64,000 bases of DNA, from positions 3,482,585-3,546,584 of the forward strand of contig JACDQD010000002.1 of NCBI GenBank assembly GCA_019843655.1. Direction: 5' to 3'. Below the pieces are notes generated by a model. It was not told the origin of the DNA. It saw nothing but the letters and a program-made list of their open reading frames with translations, and did no database searches. The translations under genes were made by a program, and so were the position numbers. Each line of letters opens with the position of its first letter. Position 1 is the stretch's first letter. This DNA is from Lethocerus indicus (taxonomy: Eukaryota; Arthropoda; Insecta; Hemiptera; Belostomatidae). Shown here piece after piece: positions 24,268 to 36,214 of this stretch.

Positions 24268-27200
24268 CTGTGTAAATTTAAAAAAAAAATAAATAAATTA
24301 TAAAGATATTTTCTAACAGAATTTTAAAATTTCGGAATTGAGCGCGGCCACCCACATAAAAAGGCCTTTCATTAACGTTACCGCATTTCGAAAATTCCCA
24401 ACGTCACATCTGTGCAACGCAACGCCGACCCGGCTGTAAATTGATTGCACGAATTTACGGGTTTCGCTACCACATAACACTGTAATGCCAAAGAGTGTAA
24501 TACCGTTAGTCATATCATTAAAGTTAAATATGAAATACCGATTGTTATATGATTAAGATTTTCTGTAAATAGTTCTATGAATTGAGTTGTTGACAACAAG
24601 TGAAAATTATTTCTCTTACGACGAGTAGAAGAATGATAGATAACGGGCCGTTCGAGTTGAGAGATTTAGCAATATCTCGAAATCGTTTCCAGAAAAATGG
24701 CAACGACAAGACCAAAATGTGAAGTCTTCGATTCGTGTTGTACGTTCTTTTTCCCTCTTACAAATTGTTACTCCTCTCCGGTCGGTCAATTTAAAATCGT
24801 AAATGTTAAATGTGTGTAATTGGTAGAAGTAGTTTGAACTTTCGTTTTTACCTTTATAGAGTCATGCGTGTTGTGTTTCTGCAATGGAATACACCACGTT
24901 AATTGGATCGGAGGGATTTTATTTCTGTTTGCGAGAATTTATAATTGTGACCGACTAAAATCCACGCTTCGGACGATGTCAATATACGATTTCAGTTATT
25001 CACGAAAGACCAAAGGACCAACTCCAAAAGTATTACTCTTCACATTGCGTCGAATACCAAATCAGTACACTGTTATTTTCATTATTTATTTATTCATTAT
25101 TTTAGTTATATTATCATTATTATAATTATTATTTGTACGATTTTAACGTTATTATGTACAATATGATCGGCTTGCAGTTCAGTCGTTATTTCAACACTGT
25201 GAAAGAAAATAAACGTAATTGAATTTTTAAAAAATGTGGAAAGAATTTTGTTATCGGAATAACGAAAAATTATTCTTTATGAATTATATTTATGATAACA
25301 CTTTTGTAAATAACTAAATAATATATTGCATACAAAAGTACGCCCTCGTTTATTTCATCGTAAACCCCCGTACAAATGGTATTGATTCATAACGAAAATA
25401 TTAATCAAAATGACGATATGTACCGATAATCGGATGTTAAATTGTTGCAAATCGTGATTAATTAGCATTTAGCATGAATGCATCATCAGTATCATGAATT
25501 TGCACGATATTATTTGGTATTTACCTACAGCATTTGAGAAGACTGAGTTAGAACAATTCGATATTCCAGCATATTGATTAGCAACAATCTTTGCAGAAAT
25601 AAAATTATAAAATTGTAAGTAAAAAGGCTAAAGTGATCGCCAATGGGACCTTTGTTAGGGTTTGGGTTAGAACAAAAAAAGGGCTCTTTTGTTGTCCCTA
25701 CCAGCTTCTGAAATTGACGCCCTTTTAGATTGAAATGGGGCACAGCCATAGAAGTAGGACGCCGGTTGTAAGTAAACTAGTTTAGCGCACAGTGCGAAGT
25801 TTATTTAAGTCAGTCTACGGTTGTAAATAAATGAAAATACCAACCCGGTCCGACACTGAAACTCCGTAACGCCTTAACCGCACGAATCCCAGTTTCCTCC
25901 AATTTACGAATTTAAACTGATTAAAAGAGAGGAGCCCATAAACTCCGGTAGACTCGCTGGAATTCAGTTTATTTAAACCGCCCTAGCAATTTGTATCGTT
26001 ACATTAATTCACTGTTAAATACTACAAAATTTCATCCTTTCTTAAAAGGCTGGGAATTTCCTGTTGTAATTTACCAGTGCAGGATTTACTTTATAGATTG
26101 AATTACTTAATTTTGTGCTTAATCATAGCGAACATATGAAAATGAGGAATACAGCAGCATATGCAATTTACTATACTGGCTAAACATACAACGGGGCGCT
26201 TTGTTCGCAGGACAACGCCTCAAATAATATTGATGTTATGTTCTGCTGTTCGGGCTACGTTACGGCACTAGATTAGATAGTGTCTGTGCATCGCACTGAA
26301 ATGGTTATCGAACACCCAATCGTCTATGTAGACAACTTGGAGAGACAGAGTGTGACGTGAGTTACAATAGGCGTTACAGTACAAATTACGATAAGTCGAG
26401 AATTCGTTAACATCGATGCGGGTAACATGTCAGTTTTGGTAGACAGAGAATGGAAATTCGTTTATATTGACAATTGGAACGTGCCATATTGCTTATTCAT
26501 ATTTACTCTAATGTCCGCTATCAGTCGTCCAAAACTTATCATAAAATGAAATAGCAATTTAATGGTGAAGCGATCGATTCCAGCGGTAATAGTCGGTCGG
26601 GAAATTTCGCTTAGCAAGTTGTAGAACTTAGTTTAGCCACTTCCGAATACTTGGACCCCTCTTCGGGGAGAATTCTAAACTGTGTAGAAGTGTTCGCCCG
26701 AGGAGATATGAAACTGCTAAAATGGATGGAGAATTTCTAATCACCATTCCATTACTGCCATACCTCCTTTTCCCTGAAATTATAGTTACCAACTTGTAAA
26801 CTATCTGCGACTTTAATTTTACACTGATCAAGCGCCTCAGGGATCTAATCAAATTAATTTACGTATGTTAAACAGTTAAAATATTGTATCTCAAATACGA
26901 AAAGATACCTTATGCGCAAGTATAAGACAACAAATAGCTTCTCAGATTTGATTTGTTTGTCTGATTAAAGGCGTAATTGAGTTCAATTAGTGCGCTAAAA
27001 GTAAATTTACTGGGAAAATAAATCAATCTTAATATTACTCGTCAGTGAATAAAAAGAAAATTGAGACATTCTCTCCATCTATTACATTATGGCGATTATG
27101 GCTAGAGCAGTAATTAGTACTTGAAGATAGGAAACTCTGTTTCATTTTCCTTTTATAAGGTGTCCAGAGGTACGAGTTCGACCACTGCTGGACATTTCAT

Positions 27201-27308
27201 TGGGAAATAATCCTGGAGGTATCGAAAAGGGGAGAGAAAGCTGAATGAATGGTTTCGGAGATTTTCAGTTTCCAGCGGTGAAGGTAAACTGAGAAAACTT
27301 TTCTTCCA

Positions 27309-27329
27309 CTTCTTCTTCTTCTTCTTCTT
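27309..27329 (+). repeat. (TTC)n microsatellite
   Basis: Seven TTC-type units in a pyrimidine-rich stretch. Confidence 0.9.
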
Positions 27330-30300
27330 AGTTCAGGTTTACAACTAAAACCCATTACTGGTTTAGGCGAAGGGGCGGGGGTGGTTAAAAAGTGGGACAC
27401 CAGTCAAATGATTTGAGAAAACTCTTGAAACTTTCAGCCACATGGTCAGTGGAAACTCACTCTTAACTTCTTTTTCTGTGAAAGTTATAGCCAATATTAA
27501 ATTTGGATTTCACTGAAGGATTCGACTATATATTTTCGTTAACCTCACTCTATGTTTGGTTCAAATCCAAGAAAATTGAAACGAAATTCGGTCGCTAATT
27601 TAATAGAATCTGGCGAACAAGGAGGATTTAACGTCATCAATATTCAAGAACGTTGTTTAGTCGTAGGGAAGAATCTGAGATCTCGGAGACCGGAGACTGT
27701 CGGAAACTGGAAATTTCCCATGGGATTTGTTTGAGTTGAACTGTTGCATTATGTTGGGCCGAGTTATGGGAGCCGAATAATCCCGGCTCTCATTAAGAAA
27801 TGAAAGCTCGTTATTTCGCGGATAATGACGCCGCCCAGTTTATTTATTCATGTACGGCCCTCTTACGGGCACAAAAGAGAGCTGCAAGGATTCAAGAAAG
27901 CGTACATCCCGAGCCCCAGGGAAATCACTACATAAAAAAGATTGGGAAGTCGTTTTTTAAAAATTAGATAGACTTTTAATAAGGACTCGAACTAGTCAAC
28001 TAAACTAGAGGACCCTCGAGTTACGAACACAGAATCGTTTCTGGACTCTGGTCGCAACCGGAATCTAATTTTCCCATTCAAATCCATATCATAATAACAT
28101 GGAATAAATATATGTATCATAAATTATAAAAGAATAGAAATGAAATATTTAGAATTTTTTTTTGGTTGTTGCTATCTGCTGTCACATCAATTCAAACTCA
28201 GTTCCACGAATTATTGATTCACGGATATCTTATTTGTCAAATAAAGCATTATTTCATTAATTTCTGGTCATAATTGATATTACATAGTTGTAATGAAGGA
28301 GTTAAGAGTGTCAATATCGTATAAATATTAATTTACATTTAAATAACATCAGATCGAACTGTACGTCCAAAATAAATTCTAGGCTCCGTATAACATCAAA
28401 ACTGCAAACTACAAACGATGTCGGGATTTGCAATAAAATGGCACTTAGAAATACGAAAAGCCGGGGTCTAGATGAAAATGGCCCGCAGTGAAATTCTGGA
28501 AGAAATATAACTGCTCCCAAGATACGCCAAAGCCTTTTGATTTACTCCGCTACCCATAAAAAAAAATCCTTTGATAAAACCTTCTTCCTTTCCGCAATTT
28601 TTCTTTGTTTCTCGTGAAAGAATTAATATCCGCCAGCCCAGTAAAATATAATATTCGGATATTTTGAAATATAAACGAAAGGTATATTCAGTACAATTCA
28701 ACGGCAGAAAGTTAACGTTAAGGTACAATTATTCAATATTATATATATATTTTGTTTCAGATATAAAAATGCGCATTTACAAAACGTGGAAACGTATCTC
28801 GGAAAGTGAAACACAATCTAGGAGCGGTAATCTCTTAATCTGGTTTAATAAACTTCGTTTAATCTCCGAACCAATATCCGCAGATCGATATTCATTAAGC
28901 AATTGAACTAGCACCAACTGAAAAGTGTTCATAATTCAGTTCGAAAATACTGAATAGCGAAAAACTGTCGCTTTGTTCAAAACTGTTTAAAAAATGAATA
29001 TTTAAAAAACGGCGCCTATTTATTATCACCGTTATGAGAGGAGATAGGAAGATGTAGAAAATGAAGCCGCAAATTCTTACTGAAGGACGAAATCCTATAA
29101 TCCCGGGTTTGTGACCAAATTTCCGTCGTGAGGACTGAGCGTGGGAAAACGTCAAATTACCGGAAAACTGCCCTTCGTCTCTGCGTGACAACACTCTCAA
29201 TGTCAACACCTGTCTTTTGTCCATTTACCGTTAAGTAAGTACGACTTTACTCTCTGAATTATCTGAGAAATTTCCATCGTACGATGTTTTCATAAGCCTG
29301 AGTGTTAGAATGTATACGTTATAGAATAGAAATAAATACGTGGCCAAGTTGTACCGGTGAAGTGCAGATTACCTACTGTGTCCGTGCATGTAACAGTAGG
29401 GTTTTGATACCGCCGGGGATTGAGGAACGTTGCGCTTGAGGCTTGCACAAAAGTGGCCAGATGCCGATGATTCCACCGTTTGTGATGATGCATTTGAACG
29501 GCGGCGTTAATCCGGCGCTGGCCGGACTTAGGTCCCCTCTCGAGCGGAGGAGGCTCGAGCCTGATTTATTCCAACGGGAGAAGAAAAACTCCCGTCCGCA
29601 GAGGACGTTTCCCTTAAAAGAGGTCCGGGGCAAAAGTATTGCACCGTATTAAGAGCGGGCTATAAATTTGGGCCCTTTGTTGGGAGCGGCCCCGCCACTC
29701 GCTTTTTGAAAGAAGGCATTGACTGTGTTGAATACTAATGAGCAGGTCCCCGAACCCGTTGCCGTTGTCCTGTAAGGACGCCCCGGGATATTTACTTCCC
29801 AATTCATTGGCTCCGCTATTCGTACATTGCGCAGTATTATTATTATTTCACGTCGTGGATCGTTCTTTTGAAAACATTTAAATTTGATTTATCCGCTACG
29901 GCCGTACACTGAGGTGCCGAAGAAATGGCACACACTTGTCGCTGTGTAACTTGATACAGGGAAAATTCTATGTAAGGCACGATTTTAATGATCAGTCGCT
30001 TAACGGTACAAATCACCTTTACAATCGCGTATTGTTCACACCTTGCACAAAACTTACCCTTCACCCTATAAAATCATTAACCGTTTCAATACTTGATGTA
30101 ATACTATTGTGAATTAATTACATTAAAACCAATAATTAAAACTAGGAATTGAAATTTATCATCCTTTGACTACGAATTATCAATTTCTGTCGGAAAATAT
30201 CGTAGATAAAAATCACTAAACGCCAGTAGATTTTTAATTGTTTACGTACAAAATTACTTTTCGTAACCGAGTTTTGTAAGTCAGGATATCGAAAAATCAC

Positions 30301-30544
30301 AAAACGATAAGAGAGAGAAAAAAAATACACGAACGACTCAGAGAAGAGTGTTTTTAACCCGTGACTAAAGGGGAATTTTTTCGCCGGCGTCTGACTTTAT
30401 GTGCAAGTTGAAAGAGTTTTTACGGCCTTACTGCAACTGAGAGACCAAAACCGCCGATATTGAAGCAGCCAAGGCCGAACCCAGTGGAATAATCTCGGAT
30501 CAAAAAAAAATTAAAAGTCTAACTTTCCCTATTTCTCTCTCTAT

Positions 30545-30549
<5 letters not shown>

Positions 30550-30592
<43 letters not shown>
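30550..30592 (+). repeat. (TA)n microsatellite
   Basis: About 21 uninterrupted TA units; the length is likely polymorphic. Confidence 0.97.
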
Positions 30593-30596
<4 letters not shown>

Positions 30597-31366
30597 AGTT
30601 TATACCAAGGATGAGCCCACGATGAGAAGGTAATAAATTAGTTCGGAATTAAAGTTTTATTACATTTTTTTAAAAGTGTCGGTCGCCTATGGAGCATCCC
30701 CACTGCACTTTTACCTGCACAATTATATTTCACGATGGCAATAAAAGTACTGGCGGCCGGCAGACACCAGCCTACCGCCGAAGTTGGCGCGAAGCTGGAG
30801 TTGGAGTAAAGCGCAAGAGTGAAGGAATTCCAAACGTCACGAACCCAGTAACTGGTATAGTATATATATCATCCTTCCTTTACGCATAAGCCTTGAACCA
30901 GAGTTTCGTTTAAGCCCTTCAGATTTAAGTTCAGCTTCGTTTAAATCTTTCCTAGGCTCGGCAATCACTACTACAATTTATTTTCTTTCATCTTTCGCCG
31001 ATATATTATGATCGTTTAGTTAATTAAGGAAACAGAGATACATTTATTTTTTTTTAATAATTATTAAATCAATACAGAGACGATTTTATTGTTATTATTC
31101 AATATTGTTTATACGTTTCGTTAAACAGTTAACCATTCGTTGACCTTTCAGGGCCTATTGAAGGGCCTGTTCCAAGTCGGTATTAGGGCGTTATTATTGA
31201 TAGGCTGAGCGGCTTGGGCCTCGGGAATGAGGATCGTCCGTGAAATTAGAAAACGGTCATCGAATAAAAATAAAATCGGACGGACCTTTTGTTGGCGAGC
31301 CGGTCGTAAAGTCTACGAATGGCGTAACTAAAACACTCATAAGGGTGCGGCCCGTTCCGGCTCTGT

Positions 31367-31372
31367 TTTATT
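31367..31372 (-). terminator. Poly(A) signal for the 31.4-kb minus-strand candidate
   Basis: AATAAA on the minus strand, 36 bp beyond the candidate stop codon at 31408. The spacing is normal for a short 3' untranslated region. Confidence 0.35.
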
Positions 31373-31407
31373 AGTAAGACGAATTTGCGGTGCGAATCGC
31401 GAACCCT

Positions 31408-31590
31408 TCAGAAAGCGTCTGTCTGGGAGCTCTTGAAGGTGGGATTTTGAAGAGACTGGAATATTCAACTATAGTGATTTAACTTTAAGGCCACCCTGAA
31501 GGATTTACGGACTGGAAAACGGTCTTAATATTTCTGAAACTTACCTTGGCCTGAGTTTCACCCGGACGTAGGGGGAAAATTTTGAAGGAG
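31408..31590 (-). CDS. Last two exons of an unrecognised minus-strand gene (candidate)
   Basis: Read on the minus strand, acceptor CAATTTTCAG|CTCC opens a 46-bp exon (31590-31545) that ends in an excellent donor, CCAAG|GTAAGTTTC. After an 89-bp intron, acceptor TATTCCAG|TCTC opens a second exon (31455-31408) with the stop TGA at 31410-31408. One frame is open across the junction: one base, then SFKIFPLRPGETQAK joined in phase to SLQNPTFKSSQTDAF and stop. AATAAA on the same strand follows 36 bp after the stop (31372-31367). Upstream exons must lie to the right and were not found. No domain is visible. A second frame in the first exon (SPYVRVKLRP) is also open, so the phase is the likelier of two rather than proven. 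Confidence 0.4.
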
Positions 31591-33862
31591 CTGAAAATTG
31601 AAATTAGTCCCTACATTACTAGGCACATTAGCATTTTTGCGTTTAGATACCCCGGCTGAATATTGAACGACTATAATGTTGACTTTATAATAGAAATAAA
31701 CTGAGTGAAAGGTCACCGCAGGCAAAAAACTGTCTCCATTTCCCGTGGGAGGCCACGAGCAACAGAGCTCAGCACGCGACGATGGGAAAGAATAATCATA
31801 TATAAAATAGGATAACGTGGGCATAATGAATTTGTATTGTTCTGAAACAAGATAGTCAAATATATTCGAGTAATTTTGTTCCAATAAATTATTGCTACAG
31901 ATACCTGAGGGCTACGTGTTTTCAACTACGTTTCTCGAACGTTAATCTTAACATCTTTTTTTACCATTAATTTATACTTTAACACTAATTAGGCATATTC
32001 AGACACAAGATTCGCATTTGTACTCTTATCAGAAGGCAAAATGCAACCAAATATGCATCTGGCTAGTGGAGTCCAGAGTTCTACGACCAACAACGCCAAA
32101 AAAGGTACAGTGTTTTGGACTACAATAATATTGTGTACTCTGGGCGTTAGTCGTAATATTGAAACTGGTCAAATTCTCTACGGGGAAATTGTCGATTGGA
32201 AGGAGGTTTTTCCCGTTTCAGTAAATGAACGACAGGTGCGTGATACGAATTCGAAATCGATACGGTCGATACGCCCGTCTGACGGGAGATAAACGGGAAC
32301 TACTGGCTCGCTTTAATATAACAAATAAACAAGAGATCCAGATACTGATTAAACGACCTATCTGATTTTCAAATGGAAACGGCGCTTCTCGGGGGCGCCC
32401 CCCTCTAATGGAAACATCGGTTCACTCAGTATCGAGAGCAGAAGTGAAATACATTTAACGGCAGAATTTGTTTCCTCGACCGCTGAAATCAATTTTCGGT
32501 GATATTTCTCATCTCTCGATTGTACAATAGAGAAATTATGACAGGCCGGTAAAACGAAAGTTCAAACAGAAAGTTGTTTTAATCCCGTTTCGCGGACGAA
32601 ATGTTTTGTCTCCAACTGTCGGAACCACATACGGCGGCGGTAAAAACTAGGCGGTCTCAAATGAAAACCGGAACACTCGGAAAACTTCAATTCAACAATC
32701 TTTACAAATAAAAAATTTCTACAATAAAAAATATTGTGAATTTAAGTAAGAAAGAGCGCCAAAAATTTTACTTTTCTCATCGGTACTGCGAAGTTTTTGT
32801 TTCTGTATATATTGGAAAAGACGTGTTCTATGCCCGCAATAATTTTCCCAGGAAAATCTGGTGAACGAAATTATTTTTCCTATGCATACGTGTAGGTGGA
32901 AAGAAAAATTAAAACCAAAATTATTATTAGCAATCAAACTTGTTTTAACGCGGCCCTTCAGATATAAACTGTAGCTTCCGACAAAACTGAGTAATCCCTT
33001 TCGAATGTTGACTGCACTCCAATAAGATCCAATGTGTTGGATCGGCCCTGAATTAGTTGGGCAGTTGTGCCCTATGAACATTAAGCCGCACCTTTGGCCC
33101 TTTCAAATGGATTAATTTCAGCTTCGGCTTAATTTAAGCTCCAAATCATTATTGGCTATTATTGCTTCGGCCGATAATTCGGCCGACTGCACATCTGCAG
33201 CTCTGAATTGCACTAGAGAAAAATCAGATATAATTTCTTCTGAGAGCTAACAAAAATAGTTGTCAGTATTCATAATTTTAATTCTTAATTTGTGTTTCAA
33301 TAGAACAATTCTAACTACGCACATAAATAAAACTCCTTTTTTTTCTTTAATATTTATTTCACAGCATATCGATTTCCTACTGTTTTCATTTATCTTATAA
33401 TAAAAATTGTAATTGGTCACTGTAATGAAGAGAATTATACTTAAAATTGTATTATGTAGTAATTCTTATGGAACACGGTACCATGAAATATTTAGAAATT
33501 AATCTGGAAGTGGCCTTCTTTTTTCATCTACTGAGTTTTCTGAATATTCAAGGCATGAAATAATTATAACATCGACATTTCTCAAGTGATTGATTTAAAT
33601 TTTACTCTCTCTCTCTCTCTTTTGATGTGCCATTTATACAGGTGTGCGATCAGACCACGGCAATTAAAATTGCCGTAATATTTAAAACTTTGTTTAAAGA
33701 AATATTAAAGTAATAAATAAATTGATAGTTAGGCTTCTAATTCTGAAAATGAAGTCCATTTTGCTTAGTTTATGACGACCTGTGGTATCGCCATTCTCAG
33801 GCGATATCAGAAGTTTTGGTTTCATCCTTAAACACGAAAGGAAAGGGCAATAAGCGACACAT
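31591..33862. other. Intergenic DNA or intron
   Basis: A frame at 32041-32292 (+) starts with ATG (MQPNMHLASGVQSSTTNNA) and has possible donors at 32104 and 32236, but no partner exon. A block at 33085-33215 is rich in TTAATT, ATTATTG and CGGCCGA motifs and looks like conserved regulatory DNA. Confidence 0.45.
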
Positions 33863-33903
33863 CCCAATGCTTTTACTTGAGCATTGGGTTTCTGTACCCA
33901 ATG
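33863..33903 (+). promoter_or_regulatory. CCAAT-type inverted repeat upstream of the aminopeptidase start
   Basis: CCCAATGC (33863-33870), GCATTGGG (33881-33888) and ACCCAATG (33896-33903) form three arms, of which the middle one can pair with either neighbour. They lie 87 to 127 bp before the ATG, a normal place for CCAAT boxes that bind NF-Y. There is no good TATA box between them and the start. Function is inferred from position and motif only. Confidence 0.35.
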
Positions 33904-33989
33904 AAATATGCTTTTTGTTTGCAATATCAGCTGATCGGTCGAAGAAATTCGAAAATAATTTTTGGCTAGATGTCAAATTTTGACGAAAT

Positions 33990-34128
33990 ATGCAATTCGC
34001 AACAGTTGTCCGCACGTCCGCAAGAATAGTACACCGAAAAATTGAGAAAACTGTGTCCAGGGTCGGTAACTGTTTTTCGACGTTCACAGCTCGGAGACAC
34101 GCTGGGTCAAGAAAATCAGTCTTAAAAC
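33990..34128 (+). CDS. Aminopeptidase exon 1: start codon and presequence
   Basis: Begins with ATG with A at -3 and has an in-frame TGA three codons upstream, which fixes the start if this exon is used. It encodes 46 residues and one extra base: MQFATVVRTSARIVHRKIEK and on. The segment has many Arg, Lys, Ser and Thr, only one acidic residue, and the look of an amphipathic mitochondrial targeting peptide. The donor is C|GTAAGA at 34128/34129. Its phase (one base over) matches the two bases opening exon 2, giving a Pro codon at the junction. A transcript would settle it; another first exon is possible. Confidence 0.6.
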
Positions 34129-36214
34129 GTAAGAAAGTTTATATTAATGCCCACTTTTCTGGTTTATTTCCCGCACTCTGACACTAAATTGATAGCGGAA
34201 GTTTATTCTTACAATGCGTTTCTCGCGGCCGTCATTTAACAATTTAAACGTGTTTCTATATGGGGAATTATTAAAAACTTTTTTATTCGCGTCTACAATA
34301 TTCGTTTTTAGATTTTTCTTTGACAATTTTGTACTATACCCACCATTATAAAACAACCGGCTCTTATGAAGTATTCCTCTGTCTCGTAAAACGAAGAATT
34401 ATGAAAATCGATAGCACTTTTTTCGAAGTCATTGCACTTCCATCAACTTTAAAATTGTCCTTTCCGGCGTCCCAATTAACGTATTATTAGATTTGCCCGT
34501 GGCTAAGAGATCAACGAAACCGTTTTAAACTGTTTAATCCTGACAGCGTACGATAACAACACACTCTGGAGGAGATGTGGCGGTACAATCCCCGTTCACG
34601 AGTTCCCCACCTCTTGTACGCCCAGTTCCAACCCCAGGGGCCTCGTCCTCGGCCTCTACTGCGACGACAAGGACAAGAAAGGGATGGCCATGAAATTCAC
34701 TCCTTCCGGAGAGAAGTATAACGATTTCATAGAGGGGAAGCTGAAGACAATGCTTAAGATGGCCTTACCATTACCTAAACTGGGACAGGTACGAGCGATT
34801 TAATTTATTTGTGTCATCGTAGCTCAAAATCGATTAAATCTCTCGATTACAAGTTTATTGAATTAAAAAATATATACTAATTGCCTCTATATAACCGAAG
34901 GTAAGAGTATTCTACGGACTGGAGGAAACATTTTCGGCGGTGGCTGTGGTCGGTATGGGCACCGAGTGTTTGGGCTACAACCCGGCAGAAGAGCTCGACG
35001 AACAGAAAGAGGCGATCAGGATAGCGGCCGCCGCAGGAGCCAGAGCCCTCCAGGACCTCGAGTTACCCAGGATATACGTGGACAACTTCTGCAACGCGGA
35101 GTCGGCCGCCGAGGGAGCCACCATGGGCGTCTGGATGTACCAGCGGAACAAAAACGAAGACCTACAGAAACCAATCCCTAAAATAGAGCTTTACGACAGC
35201 GACGACTGGATAGGCTGGCAGATAGGGCTCCAGAAGGCATCGGCCCAGAACTTGGCCAGGCAACTGATGGAGACTCCGGCCAACCTGCTGACGCCAACCG
35301 CGTTCGCCCTCAGCGCCGTCGAAGTCCTCACCAAGTCCGGGGTCAACGTCGAAGTCAAAGTCCGCAATTGGGCCCAACTCAGAGATTTCAACGCGTTCCT
35401 CTCGGTGGCCAACGGCTCCTGCCAGCCGCCCATATTCCTGGAGGCCAGCTACGAGGGCTGCGAGCCCGGCGTCAGCCCCATAGTGCTGATTGGCAAGGGC
35501 GTCACTTTCGACGCGGGAGGCATATGCGCCAAGTCCTGCCAAGAGATGAAGCACTCGAGGGGCGACATGGCGGGGGCGGCGAGCGTGGTGGCCGCCATGA
35601 GGGCGGTATCCACCCTCCAGATACCGATCAACGTCCGGGGTCTGATCCCGCTCTGCGAAAATATTCCGGGAGCGTGCGCCTACAAGCCCGGCGACATAAT
35701 CAGGGCCCAGAACGGCAAGACGATCCTGGTGGAGGACACCAGCCACGAGGGCAGGCTCATGCTGGCCGACGCCCTCGGCTACTCGAGCGTCTACAGCCCC
35801 AAGTTCATCGTGGACGTCGGGACGCTGACGGAGGACGTGGCCTCGGCTTTGGGCAGCTCGGCGGCCGGCGTCTTCACCAACTCGAATAGTCTGTACGACG
35901 TGTTGAGGATAGCGAGCATCCACACCGGGGACAGAGTGTGGCGCCTCCCCCTGTGGGAGCACTACGTGGAGGAGGTGGTGAGCTCCGAGAGGGCGGACGT
36001 GGTCAACGTGGGCAGTACTCCCTACGGGGGCGCCTGCAACGCCGCCGCCTTCCTCTTCCAGTTCGTCCCTTACGGCTGCGACTGGCTCCACATCGACTGT
36101 TACGGCATTTCCAGGTCCTCGGGCAGATATCAGAGCTACTTGAGGCGGGGCATGTCCGGACGCCCTACCAGGACACTCATTGAATTTTTATCCCAGTTAG
36201 CTTGTAGAGAATAA
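33990..36214 (+). CDS. Leucyl aminopeptidase, M17 family, S-Lap-like; three exons
   Basis: Join 33990-34128, 34547-34788, 34901-36214; about 564 residues, the usual size for insect sperm leucyl aminopeptidases. M17 enzymes are hexameric di-zinc exopeptidases that remove N-terminal residues such as leucine. The family is clear from QNLARQLMETPANLLTPT, GKGVTFDAGG, NGKTI and SGRPTRTLIEF. Counting from my start, the site residues align at the exact family spacing: Lys326, Asp331, catalytic Lys338, Asp349, Glu410 and Arg412 are present. Ser408 stands where the zinc ligand Asp (bovine Asp332) should be, so peptidase activity may be weak or lost. Several Drosophila S-Laps, major sperm mitochondrial-derivative proteins, have lost site residues in the same way. 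Introns are 418 and 112 bp. Exons 2 and 3 are much more GC-rich than the flanks. The family is sure; testis expression and mitochondrial location are inferred. Confidence 0.93.
34547..34788 (+). CDS. Aminopeptidase exon 2: N-terminal domain
   Basis: The acceptor is CTGACAG|CG and the donor CAG|GTACGAG. The open frame starts with two bases of a split codon and then runs 80 residues, including NPRGLVLGLYCDDKDKKG and FTPSGEKYNDFIEGKL. This matches the start of M17 proteins (KGLVLGxY, then a G-K-L helix) and ends in PKLGQ, which joins directly to VRVFYGLEE of exon 3. The other two frames are blocked by stops (TAA at 34554 and TGA near 34691). Too short and lacking a start to appear as an ordinary ORF. 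Confidence 0.9.
34901..36214 (+). CDS. Aminopeptidase exon 3: catalytic domain and C-terminus
   Basis: The acceptor is CCGAAG|GTAAGAG at 34900/34901; the frame is open from the first base, so coding begins upstream of the first ATG at 34940. It encodes 437 residues covering the linker, the whole peptidase M17 catalytic domain and the C-terminal TRTLIEF block. Codons for the metal site: Lys 35495, Asp 35510, Ser (replacing Asp) 35741, Glu 35747, Arg 35753. The TAA stop is 36212-36214. Long antisense and shifted frames over this exon (for example 35162-36091 on the minus strand) are by-products of its GC-rich third positions. Confidence 0.96.
   Translation, partial: VRVFYGLEETFSAVAVVGMGTECLGYNPAEELDEQKEAIRIAAAAGARALQDLELPRIYVDNFCNAESAAEGATMGVWMYQRNKNEDLQKPIPKIELYDSDDWIGWQIGLQKASAQNLARQLMETPANLLTPTAFALSAVEVLTKSGVNVEVKVRNWAQLRDFNAFLSVANGSCQPPIFLEASYEGCEPGVSPIVLIGKGVTFDAGGICAKSCQEMKHSRGDMAGAASVVAAMRAVSTLQIPINVRGLIPLCENIPGACAYKPGDIIRAQNGKTILVEDTSHEGRLMLADALGYSSVYSPKFIVDVGTLTEDVASALGSSAAGVFTNSNSLYDVLRIASIHTGDRVWRLPLWEHYVEEVVSSERADVVNVGSTPYGGACNAAAFLFQFVPYGCDWLHIDCYGISRSSGRYQSYLRRGMSGRPTRTLIEFLSQLACRE

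Larger units (their letters stand above)
24268..31366. other. Intergenic DNA with one GC-rich block
   Basis: Mostly AT-rich; TTC and TA microsatellites. A GC-rich block at 29390-29800 contains GGGCTATAAATTTGGGCC and several short inverted repeats but no convincing frame. An acceptor-led frame at about 28763-28906 (+, IKMRIYKTWKRISESETQ) is open for 48 codons but unsupported. Confidence 0.5.

Noticed and set aside
27553..27580. tRNA-like TTGGTTCAAATCCAAG (B-box and T-arm)
   Set aside because: The T-arm stem is perfect, but no A-box, anticodon arm or acceptor stem can be built upstream.
35368..35889. 173-codon plus-strand frame in a second frame of the aminopeptidase
   Set aside because: It is a frame-shifted shadow of the conserved M17 frame.
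35162..36091. 309-codon minus-strand frame
   Set aside because: It is antisense to the aminopeptidase exon; GC-rich third positions remove stops on the opposite strand. The product is low-complexity and matches nothing.
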